From Hypericum androsaemum (lineage: Eukaryota > Streptophyta > Magnoliopsida > Malpighiales > Hypericaceae), in the NCBI GenBank assembly GCA_963995505.1, contig OZ023194.1, positions 12,644,428 through 12,708,427 of the forward strand: a DNA stretch of 64,000 bases, read 5' to 3'. A program made the position numbers and the translations under genes. This document shows positions 33,233 to 44,757 of the stretch, in pieces (the first letter of the stretch is position 1; each line of letters begins with the position of its first letter). Under the pieces are notes generated by a model. That model made no database searches. It saw only the letters and a program-made list of their open reading frames with translations, and had not been told where the DNA came from.

Positions 33233-34427
33233 AAATGCCTTAATAGTTTTTATTAAGTGAATATTAGAATTTGGTTAAGAACAGTCAAAATTAAGCATAA
33301 TATTTCACTGATTATGAACTCACTTATCAATAAGTACTACAAAATGCTAGTCATGAATAAAGGATAACGAAGTACATCAAACAATCGGTTAAAAGCTATG
33401 ATGATTTAACTTCTGAGTTTTACCTTAAAGGCTAAGATTATTTTTACATGGAGTCATAAACATATCTTTCGTATGATGTTTTACTAAATATCAGGGGCCT
33501 TAGAGCAATTTTCCTTTTTTTTGAGAATTGGTCAAAAGAAAAGCGACAAAAAAGTAGATCAACAGAATAGATATCATGTCATCCTTTGGGCTAGGAAACC
33601 AAACCACCCTTTGAGATTCTCAATGGTGGTCAGAAAGATTCTCAATGGTTTTGGGATGTGATTGGACAAAAAAATTAAAAAGTTGAAAACTTCTGCGATT
33701 CCGGATATTAAGCAAGCCTCTCTCTTTGAACTGGTTAATGGTTTGGTCCAATTAAGTACCTACTGGTTAATGTGAATCCCTTACCAACCTACATGAGATG
33801 ACTTCTGAAAATATGAGAAAAGAAAGCTGCAGAATTATGTCAAATCGTTCACTTCTCCAATGGACTAAGAAGTTCCACTGTGTCCAGTTCCAAAAACAAG
33901 AATTTATGTTGTACCAAAATAAGCTTTCATGCATTAAAATTTTTTTTGGGGTGAAGTTGCATGCATTATTTTTCTGGTAAGATAGGTACGTGTTAATGAG
34001 AAGGAGGGTTATTCTAAAAAAAGTAAAAAACAGGTGGAGGTAACCTTTAAAAAACAACAAACTTGAATTCATGTAAATAAGTTTTACGTTTCAATTTTAT
34101 TAATGAGAAATACATTAAGTACAAAATATATTTTTTTGGTAAAGTGTACAATATTTGACTCTGAATAATAAACATTATTATATTAACAAAAAACTTCGCA
34201 TTATTTTGTATTGAATTTCTTATTTTTATCATGATCAACAAGTAGGCAATTTAGCGTCAAAGGAAAATATCAGAATGAAAATATCACAGAAACCATTTGC
34301 ATCTCTGGAAACGAAAAATAAAAATCAACTCTGTCTTTAGTTAAACTTGAAAGGGTCTCGGATGGAAGATGGAAAGACATTTCACATTTTTTAAGGTTGT
34401 CAGTTCCAAATTACCCCATCATCTTCC
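33233..34427. other. Spacer before DRP4C copy A
   Basis: AT-rich, with the second copies of the blocks named at 31340-33099. No gene seen. Confidence 0.45.
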
Positions 34428-34501
34428 TTATATATAATTTCCAACTCTTCAGCTCCTCACAAACCACCAAACTGTGAGCTTTACTTGCCTCTTTTCTTAC
34501 G

Positions 34502-36591
34502 ATGAGAAAAACTGTTCCAAGTCGTTCACGTCCGGAAGGTGACAATAAGCTAGCTATTGTTCCAGTAGAAAAAGGGTCTCAGCCATTGGTCCATGTACCT
34601 ATGGAATCCATTTACAACGACCGCATCCGGCCGCTCCTCGACGCAGTCGACGAGCTCAGGCACCTTCAGGTGATGAACGAAGGCATCCAGCTTCCAACCA
34701 TCGTCGTTGTTGGCGACCAGTCGTCCGGCAAGTCCAGTGTCTTAGAGTCCCTGGCAGGTAATCTTGCTTATTCCCTCATGTTCTTCTCTCTTGTTGGTCA
34801 TTTTGAAAAAAAAAAACTGAGTTGGTGGTGTTTTGATAGGTATCAGCTTGCCTAGAGGCCAGGGCATTTGCACTAGGGTGCCTCTTATAATGAGGCTTCA
34901 ACACCATTCCAGTCCCAAACCCGAGCTCTCTCTCGAGTTTAATGGGAAGACGGTGTTCACCGATGAAGCCAATGTGGCTGTTGCTATTAGCGTAGCCACC
35001 GATGAGATCGCGGGCGACGGGAAGGGGATATCGAATAACCCTCTGACTTTGTTAGTGAAGAAGAACGGTGTACCCGATCTTACAATGGTTGATCTCCCGG
35101 GGATCACTAGAGTTCCAGTTCATGGCCAACCCGAAGATATCTACGAGCAGGTTTCGGGGATCATCATGGAGTACATTAAGCCGGAGGAGAGTATCATATT
35201 AAATGTCATATCGGCCGCTGTGGATTTCTCTACTTGCGAGTCCATCAGGATGTCTCAGCAAGTGGATAAGCACGGGGAGAGGACTCTTGCTGTTGTTACT
35301 AAAGCCGACAAGTCGCCGGAAGGGTTGTTGGAGAAGGTTGCCGGCGATGACGTTAACATTGGCCTTGGTTACATATGTGTGAGGAACCGGATTGGTGATG
35401 AGTCGTATGAAGAGGCGCGGAAGGAGGAGGTGAGAATCTTTGCTAACCATCCTCTTCTGTCCAAGATTGACAAGGGCATTGTGGGTATTCCTGTCCTGGC
35501 TCAGAAGCTGGTACATATTCAAGCAACAATCATAGGCCGGTGCTTGCCGGGGATTGTTCAAAAAACGAGTGAGAAGTTGAGCATTTGTGTCTCGGCACTC
35601 AATAAGATGCCAAGGACTTACTCAGCTGCTGAATCCATGGCTGCCTTTATGGGAATTGTTCGTTCGGCCGTGGAATCGCTGAGGAAAGTTCTGATCGCTC
35701 GACAGTATGAGGAGTATTTAGATGACAAGAACATGCACTCTGCTGCTAGATTGGCTGAAATGCTCAGCCAGTATCAGGAGGACCTTCATGGTAGTCCTGA
35801 AAGTGACCATTTGAAGGACTTCCTCAAGGAGGAACTATATCAGCTTCAGGAAACAAAGGCAATCGAGCTTGCAAACTTCCTCCCCGGAGCAGCCTTCCGA
35901 ACCATTCTGATGAAGAAAGTCAATAGGATATCAGGCATACCGGTTGGCTTTGTCGAAAAAGCCTGGGACTATATAGAAAGTGTGGTCGTGTCTGTTTTGA
36001 TGCAGCATTCGGAAAATTACCACCAACTTCAGATATGCTGCAGGAGAGCAGGGCATATGAATGAAAGAGCAGTCCCTCGATTGGGTTGCCGAGTACATCG
36101 AAATGGAGAAGTTGACGGATTATACTTGCAGCCCCGAGTATATGGATCAGTGGAATGAGCTGATAGCCCAACAGAGCTCCTTCATCGATCAAGTCTTCAA
36201 AGACTGTGATTCGAGGCCTCCTATGATTACAATATCTGGATTTGGATGTGTCCCTAACTCAGATTATTTGAAGGATTGCAAGGTGGATCTTCTGCGGCAG
36301 GCATATGATCTGAGGATGAGAATGACTGCTTATTGGAAGATAATAACGAGGAGGTTTGTTGATGGTATGGCTCTGCACATTCAGCTCGCTATCCACAAGC
36401 TTGTTAATAAGGAAATGGAAAGGGCCATCTTTGGTGAGTTCATCGGCACACACAACAGCTGCATCGATAGGATAATGGAGGAATCGCCTTCTGTTGCCGC
36501 CAAGCGCGAGAAGCTGAACGCAAGGATTGCGTTGCTCAAGAAGTCCAAGGAGGTCCTAGCGGATACAATGAACAAGCTTGCCATCAATTGA
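34502..36591 (+). pseudogene. DRP4C: Dynamin-related protein 4C, copy A, frameshifted
   Basis: Exon 1 (34502-34757) begins MRKTVPSRSRPEGDNKLAIV and holds the GTPase P-loop GDQSSGKSS. An 82-bp GT-AG intron follows, then exon 2 from 34840 with GICTRVPL (switch I), DLPG, TKAD and the middle domain. Near 36056 an 11-base gap relative to copy B (the TVVAK codons after RRAGH are lost) shifts the frame, so the product stops at 36158 after about 524 codons. The GTPase effector part continues in another frame, 36061-36591, and is still open to ...VLADTMNKLAIN. A complete GTPase with no effector domain would not assemble normally. DRP4 proteins are plant relatives of animal Mx-like dynamins. TATA box tatatataa near 34428. 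The break looks recent, since everything else is intact. Confidence 0.88.
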
Positions 36592-37529
36592 CCATGGTCC
36601 GGGCATCTTTATGGTCTCATAAGACAAACTTCTATCTGCTTTTGTTGTTGGTATTATGTCTCTGTTTCCTTAGTTGGTACCGGTGCGTATCCATGTTGCT
36701 ACTGTAACTTTTGGAGCTGTTTTCCTCTTGTTCAGCTCAGTGTTTTCAACTTCGGATTTGTTTCAACTTCGGATTTGGTTTGCTTAATTCGGTCATTCGT
36801 TTCGAATAACAAGCTAATCACCGGGGGTTGAGTAGCTAGAAAATGAAGGTCCATTCATTTCTTAGATTAATTACTACAATACAAAATGAATAACCGGGAG
36901 CTTTCTATCTTTACTAGGAACCAATCCCTTCCATGGGTTAACCCACTGATTTGTTGGAGAAATCAAGATAATCATCAAATCATAAACTGCACAGCTTACT
37001 TGATTTGGAATTATGAATAATCCTAAGATATAGGTAAGCCACATTATATTGTCATTGTTACCTTGAGGCATAATCCTGAGATCAACCGTGGAAAGATTAA
37101 AAAGAAAAAAAAAAGTGTACATATTCCAGGTGAAACAAGAGGAGAAGAACAGCACCAAGTTTTTTAATTGACACTATTATGAAATGAATGTTCTACACTA
37201 GAAAAATTGATATATTATATATTATTAACCAATCTATTACTAAAAAGAGGAAAGGCACATCTTGGATATTTTTTACATCTAGTCGATTTTGTAGGGTATG
37301 CCATAGACTACTCTTTTTTATTAAAAAAAACCATAGACTACTCTTAATAATATTTATTCTATTCGTCAATTATGAATCTAATACGTCTGATATATTGAGC
37401 AAAGTCTCCCAGATTTTAAGCCCTTCATTGAAATTAGAAAGTTTCAGACAGCACCAATACTTAGTTGTTTAACCCACATCCCTTGAGCTTCCACTAAGAA
37501 CGCTTGCAATTTGGAAAGACTTTAGTGAG
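36592..37529. other. Spacer in the left duplication unit
   Basis: Matches 41820-42560 plus 44460-44757 of the right unit (shared cttgaggcataatcctgaga, caccaagttttttaattgac, atgttctacactagaaaaat). The left unit lacks the 1.9-kb insert found there. No gene seen. Confidence 0.55.
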
Positions 37530-38242
37530 ATGTGGAAGGGTTGCTCTACTGGTTCCTCTACCTCACTACTTCCATGGGCTACAAGAACCCACAAGTCCAA
37601 TCCACCAACATCACCTCATTGTGGAAGGGTTGCTCTACTGCATCAGCTTCCAGAAAAGAGCTAAATGGAGCCAAACCCACTTCTTGAGCTCCCAGATAAA
37701 GGAATCCACCACATCCCACAACTTTTTGTTCATTGTTCAATTGGCCAAGGAGCTTCTGGTTCTGATGATACCCTTTCCCCCAGAGAATCAGACCCAGGTG
37801 ATTGTTTGTTACTTATATGGCCTTTCTTCGCCAAAGTTCGTTCCTTTAGAGAAGTTTTGCTTTGACTAATATTTGGGTTACCTCGAACTTTTTGTGGGTT
37901 TGATTGGGTCAGCAGAGGAATGGATTCTGGAGTAATTGGAAGGTGAAAGATTCGAACTTTCGCTCGTGTTTTGTGTCATTTGGTTGAACTACTTGTGTTA
38001 CTTTGGTAATTATTGTTGAGGTGAAGTTGGTTCTGATGAATGCTTTCTGGGAATTTGTTCTTTGCAGGCTAAGTCTGCAGAAATGAGTTCTAAGCTTGCG
38101 AAGCTCGGGCTCGCGGCCGTGCTTGCTTATAGATTGTTTGATGCAGTCACATATACCACGTTCTTTATTCTTGCTTGCATTCCTTGGTTATGAAAAGAGC
38201 TCCGGGAAGAATCCAGCTGCCAATCTCCAAGCACTTTTAGGG
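37530..38242 (+). pseudogene. FAM210-like (DUF1279) pseudogene, left unit
   Basis: A copy of the first two exons of the gene at 44758. The exon-1 copy starts MWKGCSTGSSTSLLPWATRT but a deletion/duplication around 37600-37640 shifts the frame to a stop. The exon-2 copy (38068-38242) has a 4-base duplication (cttgcttg for cttg, near 38172) that breaks the second membrane-segment frame. Splice sites remain. No exon-3 copy is found before homology ends at about 38400. Confidence 0.85.
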
Positions 38243-38261
38243 GTAAGATAAAGATGACCCT

Positions 38262-39340
38262 CTCTTTTCTTTCTTGCCCATTCGCTGTGTGACTCCTCTT
38301 CTGCGGAGATTGTATGGATGTAGTCCGGCCGTGTGGCTTTTGGTGTGTTCATTGTGTGTGGTGGAGACTGAAAATAGAGCTTAGGACACTGCTCGAAGCT
38401 GTAGTAGATTCTGTTTCTTTGATTCAGTGCTTGTTGGTGTATGGAATACAGTTTATGATTGCCATTTTACTGATGCCTTGAGGTGCAACTGGCGTCCTCT
38501 CTGTTTTCCAAGTAAATTGAATCTGATTCAGGCTGGATTCGTACTCCTGCTCAAACACACTCAGCGTGTAAGAACTCGAGGTATCTGGATTTTGGAACCT
38601 TGCTGATTTCCCAAGCCTCGAAATCCATTGTCTCACCTTAATTCCTCCATCTATATCGAGGGCTTTGAAACGACATCAACCTGTCGAAGCTCCTCTAGCA
38701 TTAAATGCTTTGGGCTCTAGATCTACCGGAACAACTTTGACTTTTCTATCAACTGAAATTATTGAGACTCAGTAGCTCATTCCCCTAATACTCATTTGTT
38801 ATTAACGTTAAAGAGTCAAACTTTATGTCTTAGAATTGTGTTGAGTTACAATTTCGGGTGGAGAGGGACAGAGAGAGGATATCTTATCGATGCTGCGACT
38901 CGGTGGGGCAACTGGGTGGGTTCAGGCTTGGGAAATGAACGTGTTCATTTCACTTGGTGCTTGAAGTTTGGGGGAAGAATGTTAATTTTGGAGGTTGACA
39001 ATTCGTACATGTTCTTAGACTTAAAGAAGATGGAAAGACAAGAGAGAGAAAAAATGAATAATAAAATAAAAAGAATAAAAACGTTTGGAAAAGAAAAAAG
39101 AGGTTTTATGTGATTTTTTAAATCATTTTTACTTAACCTATTCACGTCATTTTTCTATGTCAACTCCGATCACCAGAATCCAAAATATATCTAGCCGGAC
39201 GAAAATATAGGACACTTTTTTGAATATTTTTTAAACACGGGGTGCATAATATCTATATGTTAAAATACAGGGTATTCAAATGTCTTTTAACCCTAAAAAA
39301 GACAGGAAAAGGGTTCCTTTTTCTTTACAAAAAGCAGAAA
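38262..39340. other. Spacer between the duplication units
   Basis: AT-rich. Frames at 38424-38636 (-) and 38796-39113 (+) show no motif. No gene supported. Confidence 0.4.
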
Positions 39341-39341
39341 T

Positions 39342-39496
39342 CAGTATATTGTGAGCTTACTTGCCCGGAAAAGACTGGTTCACGCCCGGAAGGTAACACT
39401 GTTTCCGTAGAAAAAGGGTCTCAGCCATTGGTCAATATACCTATGGAATCCTTTTACAATGACCGGACCAGGCCGAAATTTATGACGGGGGACTGA
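39342..39496 (+). pseudogene. DRP4C exon-1 fragment
   Basis: Reads VSVEKGSQPLVNIPMESFYN then DRTRP and stops matching DRP4C, ending in TGA at 39494-39496. It corresponds to residues about 20-45 of copy A. A further partial duplicate of the DRP4C 5' end. Confidence 0.75.
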
Positions 39497-39818
39497 CGAC
39501 ATAATTTTCCAAGGACCATCTTGTAAAAAGCCACGATCGGAATCTTACCTTTGCAGTGTCCGTACCCTCTACTTTGCAGCTGTCTTTTGGGCTAAGAAAC
39601 TTGGTTACCAAGTTGTAATGTTTTGGTAAAGTTTCAAATTACTTACACCCGCATCTTTGCTTCTATATAATCCCACTTGCTCCCGTTCCTCCTCCTCCTC
39701 CACAACACACTCATCTTTGTAGAACGAACCACCAAACTAACTGCGAGCTTACTTGTTGCCTCTTTAGTTCCAGTGGAAAAGACTGTTTCCGTCGAAAAAA
39801 GGGTCTCAGATTGTACCT

Positions 39819-41813
39819 ATGGAATCCATTTACAACGACCAGATCAGGCCGCTCCTCGATGCAGTCGACGAGCTCAGGCACCTTCAGGTGATGAACGAAG
39901 GCATCCAGCTGCCGACCATCGTCGTTGTAGGCGACCAGTCGTCCGGAAAGTCCAGTGTCTTGGAGTCCCTAGCAGGTAATCCTGCTTATTCCCCCACTTT
40001 CTTCTCTTGTTGGTCATTTTCAAAAAACTGAGTTGCTGATGTTTTGATAGGTATCAGCCTGCCTAGAGGCCAAGGCATTTGCACTAGGGTCCCTCTTATA
40101 ATGAGGCTTCAACACCATTCGAGTCCCGAGCCCGAGCTCTCTCTTGAGTTTGATGGGATGACGGTGTTCACCGATGAAGCCAATGTGGCTGGTGCTATTA
40201 ATGTAGCAACCGAAGAGATTGCGGGCGACGGGAAGGGGATATCGAATACCCCTCTGACTTTGCTGGTGAAGAAAATCGGTGTTCCTGATCTTACCATGGT
40301 TGATCTTCCGGGGATCACCAGAGTTCCGGTTCATGGCCAACCCGAAGATATCTACGAGCAGGTTTCCGGGATCATCATGGAGTACATTAAGCCGGAAGAG
40401 AGTATCATCTTGAATGTCATATCGGCCGCTGTGGATTTCTCGACTTGCGAGTCCATTAGGATGTCTCAGCAAGTGGATAAGCATGGGGAGAGGACTCTTG
40501 CCGTTGTTACGAAAGCTGACAAGTCGCCAGAAGGGTTGTTGGAGAAGGTTGCCGGCGATGATGTCAAAATTGGTCTTGGTTACGTTTGTGTCAGGAACCG
40601 GATTGGTGACGAGTCGTACGAAGAGGCGCGCAAGGAGGAGGCAAAAATCTTTGCAAACCATCCTCTTCTTTCCAAGATTGACAAGAGCATCGTGGGCATC
40701 CCTGTCCTGGCTCAGAAGCTGGTGCAGATTCAAGCAACAATCATCGGCAAGTGCTTGCCGGGGATTGTTCAGAAAACCAGCGAGAAGTTGAACACTTGTG
40801 TCTCGGCGCTTGATAAGATGCCGAGGACTTACTCGGCTGCCGAAGCCATGGCTGCCTTTATGGGAATTGTTCGTTCGGCCATGGAATCGCTGAGGAAAGT
40901 CCTTCAAGCCCGACAATACGACGAATTTCCAGATGACAAGAACATGCATTGTGCTGCTAGATTGGCTGAGATGCTCAGCCAGTACCAGGAGGACCTTCAT
41001 GTTAGTCCCGAGAGTGACCATTTGAAGGACTTCCTCAAGGAAGAACTACATCAGCTTCAGGAAACTAAGGCAATTGAGCTTGCAAACTTCCTTCCTGGAG
41101 CAGCCTTCCGAACCATTCTGATGAAGAAAGTTAATGGGGTATCAGGCATACCGGTTGGGTTTGTCGAAAAAGCTTGGAACTACATAGAAGGTGTGGTCAT
41201 GTCTGTTTTGATGCACCATTCGGAGAATTACTACGAGCTTCAGCTGTGCTTCAGGCGAGCAGGGCACACGGTCGTTGCAAAGATGAAAGAGCAGTCCCTC
41301 GATTGGGTCGCTGAGTATGTTGAGATGGAGAAGTTGACGGATTATACTTGCAGCCCCGAGTACATGAATCAGTGGAATGAGCTGATCGCCCAACAGAGCT
41401 CCTTCATCAATGAAGTCTTCAAAGACTCTGATTGGAGGCCTTCGACCATTAAGATATCCGGATTTGGATGTGTCCCTAACTCGGACTATTTGAGGGAATG
41501 CAAGGAAGATGCTCTACGGCAGGCGTATGATCTGAGGATGAGAATGACGGGGTATTGGAAGATAATAATGAGGAGGTTTGTTGATGGTATGGCTCTGCAC
41601 ATTCAGCTTGCTATCCACAAGCTTGTTAACAAGGAAATGGAAAGGGCCATCTTCGGCGAGTTTACCGGCACTCACAACAGTTGCATCGACAGGATAATGG
41701 AGGAATCGCCTTCTGTTGCCGTCAAGCGCGAGAAGCTGAACTCCAGGATCGAGCTGCTCAAGAAGTCCAAGGAGGTACTAGCCGACACAATGGACAAGCT
41801 TGCCATCAATTAA
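39819..41813 (+). CDS. DRP4C: Dynamin-related protein 4C, copy B
   Basis: Exons 39819-39975 and 40051-41813 with a 75-bp GT-AG intron give 639 residues. GTPase motifs by residue: P-loop GDQSSGKSS 38-46, GICTRVPL about 61-68, DLPG 137-140, TKAD 206-209. After the GTPase come the dynamin middle domain (CLPGIVQKTSEKL ... DHLKDFLKEELHQLQETKAI) and the effector domain near the end (MERAIFGEFTGTHNSCIDR ... VLADTMDKLAIN). The start is MESIYNDQIR because the 27-33 upstream residues found in copy A are out of frame here (the leader reads VEKTVSVEKRVSDCTYG in another frame). The conserved GTPase core is complete, so the shorter N-terminus may be tolerated. TATA-like ctatataat near 39663. Known of the family: membrane-active large GTPases; the exact role of DRP4 in plants is not well defined. 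Confidence 0.92.
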
Positions 41814-43800
41814 ATTGACCATGGTCAGGGCGTCGAGCAATCTTTACGGGGTCTCCTCCTATCTGCTTTTTGTTGTTAGTATCTTGTCTGTGTTTCCTTC
41901 AAGCTGTAACCGTTAGCTAGTTATCAATCGCGTCTGCATGTGTGTATCCATGCTCCTAATGTTTGAAATTCGGATTTGTTTTCCTTCGTCTGCTATCTAG
42001 TTTTCGGATTTGTTTTACTTGTTTCAACTTCAGATTTGCTACTTTCTTGGTTTGCTTAATTCGGTCATTCGTTTCGAATAACAAGCTAATCACCGGGTTC
42101 GGGTTGAGTAGCTAGAAAATGGAGGTCCATCCATTCTGTGGTGGCTTCTTATCTTCCAACAAGTAAACCACTTCTTAGTGCATCATCTCTAACGTACAAG
42201 TGAAGGGTTGGAGAGATGGAATTTCATGTCCCTTCTTCCATGTTGAGTAGGTAGAAAATGAAGGTCCATCCACTTCTTAGATTAATTAATACAATGGTAC
42301 TAGATTTTTTGAATAACCGGGAGCTAATCCCTTCCATGTGTTACTTTATTTGGATAGGTAAATCACATTCGACTGTCATTGTTACCTTGAGGCATAATCC
42401 TGAGATTAACCGTTGAAAGATTAAAAAGAAACAACAAAGTGTACATATTCCAGGTGAAACAAGAGGAGAAGAATATCACCAAGTTTTTTAATTGACACTA
42501 TTATGAAATGAATGTTCTACACTAGAAAAATTGAAGTATTATATATCATTAACCAATTTATTACAATAAATTTGAATCTTTAATTTCCTCCCAATTTCAT
42601 GTAAAACCAGATTTATGTAATTTTTCTTTAATTTTATAATATTCAACTTTGGATCCTATACATCCCAATTAGGGGAAATTGTCATGTAGCTACTCACTAG
42701 TTAATTCAACTTTGGATCTCATACCTCCCAATTAAAGCAAATTGTCCCGTAGCTACTTACTAGTCAATTCAACTTTGGATCTCATACCTCCCAATTAAAG
42801 AAAATTGTCATGTAACCACTCACTAATCAATTCAACTTTGGATCCCATACCTCCCCAACTTTGCTATATATATTTGGATGCCAATCATACTTAACACATA
42901 CCCAACATCCTTCCCTATCATACTTCACCAATATGTCTTACAGTGAAAGCACATCAGTTGAGTCAAGTTCTGACTCTAGTCTGATGATGCACTCACCGTA
43001 GTATTTTTTGAATGGGTGACTCGAGTCAACACTACCAACAAATTGATCGTCTACTCTATGACACGTTCGTGAATCAAACTCCCTTATGATACGTTCGTGA
43101 AGGTGATATATCAATAGGGAACGTAAAGTTGGTGAGGAATGGTTGATGAACACTATTTTGTCAGCAGTCTAACGTATCCACCAGAGATGAACACTATATT
43201 CCAGGTGAAACAAGAGGAGAAGAACATCACCAAGTTTTTTAATTGACACTATTATGAAACTAGCAATTTAAGCACCAGCGATGCGAGTGCCGTTCTGTTT
43301 CAAAACTCGCAAATTATATCGTTTATTGATTTTTGTTTTTAAGATGTGCAATAAATAAGAATTCTCTTACATATTTAATTAAACTATTTTCTTTCTTGAT
43401 TTACCTAAGATGCAAAAAAAATTTCTTTGTACACGACATTTTTTGTAAATGTTCAAACATTACCAGCAACATCATCTCTCTTGACTAACACCTTAGTGTC
43501 CTGATATCCGAGTCTGATAACCGAATTTTTTTCAGATTCGAATAATTTAGTATTTGGATGCGAATTATCCAAAATTTTAATTTTAATTTCGTATTCTGAT
43601 TTGGATAACAAACTTACTTTGGATATAATTACTGTGCCTAAAATATAAATGAGTTTAGTTCATACTTCTAGGCCTCGGCCGATTGTATGCTCAAATTTCC
43701 TTCATAATTTTTCACATATCACTCATCAAAACTTACTGCCAAATTTCATGATTTTCCTACCATAAATTTCAAACTTTTTTCTCCCCTACGTCCCAAGAAG
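41814..43800. other. Spacer with 1.9-kb insert and repeats
   Basis: Holds the DRP4C 3' flank, the tandem repeat 42644-42862 and, from about 42565, DNA absent from the left unit. Near 42863 gctatatatat precedes a short frame MSYSESTSVESSSDSSLMMH at 42933; its function is unknown. A third copy of the caccaagttttttaattgac block lies at 43200-43260. Confidence 0.5.
42644..42862. repeat. Tandem repeat, about 63 bp, three and a half copies
   Basis: Each unit starts caactttggatc.catac and contains tcccaatta...aaattgtc and agctactcacta. Units begin at about 42644, 42709, 42772 and 42834. It is found only in the insert of the right duplication unit. Confidence 0.85.
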
Positions 43801-43943
43801 TGGGATTGGGGATGCCATAGTTCGACATGTGGACACTCCAATCTTCCTGTGTAATGTTGTTGTCTAATTTCAAAAATTAGACAACAACATTACACAGGAA
43901 GATTGGAGTGTCCACATGTCGAACTATGGCATCCCCAATCCCA
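43801..43943. repeat. Perfect 70-bp inverted repeat with 3-base loop
   Basis: 43801-43870 and 43874-43943 are exact reverse complements by base-by-base reading, separated only by caa. The arms run from tgggattggggatgccatag to tgttgttgtctaattt. Transcribed, it would fold into an almost closed hairpin. A third partial copy of the arm (gcatgtggacactccaatct) is at about 44359-44380. Confidence 0.93.
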
Positions 43944-44757
43944 TGTGGAATCCCTAATCCCAAGTGGTATCTCCTCCTTTTCCCTACTCCCTTACCGAAC
44001 ACCTTCTTCTTCCCCTTCCACCCCCTCACCACTCCTCCTCTACTCGCTCCCCCAATTCCACAATCCTCCCCCTTCTATGCTCAGACGCCTCCTCCTTCTG
44101 TCTCGTCCTCATCATCCTCGTTGCCATGCCAGGTTCTCGGACTCTCGGTCGTCTACCTCCCCTCCTGTCATTTTGCTGCCGCCGCCTTCCTCTCCTTACA
44201 ATGGCGGAGCATCCGGTATCGTCGTCGTCCTCGTCCAAGGAGGATCATAGTCACAATCACACCAACCGTCTCGCCTCAGAGCACAGCTCTTATCTCCTCC
44301 AACACTCCAATCTAGTTCAACATCCCTTGCCTCGTCCTTGTCCAAGGAGGATCATAGTTCGCATGTGGACACTCCAATCTTGCTTGTAATTGTATGAAAA
44401 TGGTAGTTTAGACATTTCCACGTTGTCGGACAAAACCAAAAAAAAAGTTCTCTAGTAAGATGAATGTTCTACACTAGAAAAATTGAAGTATTATATATTA
44501 TTAACCAATCTATTGCTAAAAAGAGGAAAGGCACATCTTGGATGTCTTTACATGACAGAGACTAGTTTCTTAATAATATTTATTCTATTCGTAAATTATG
44601 AATCTAATATGTCTTTATATATTGAGCCAAGTCTTCCAGATTTTAAGCCCTTCATTGTAACTAGAAAGTTTCAGACAGCACCAATATTAGTTGTCTTTAA
44701 CCCACATCCCTTGAGCTCCCACTAAGAACACTTGCAATTTGGAAAGACTTTAGTGAG

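Noticed and set aside
40020..41021. 333-codon open frame on the minus strand
   Set aside because: It lies fully antisense to DRP4C exon 2, has no motif, and follows from the codon pattern of the conserved gene.
43903..44389. Overlapping frames of 115-141 codons in all three phases
   Set aside because: CT-rich, low-complexity DNA leaves all frames open; none has a recognisable domain.
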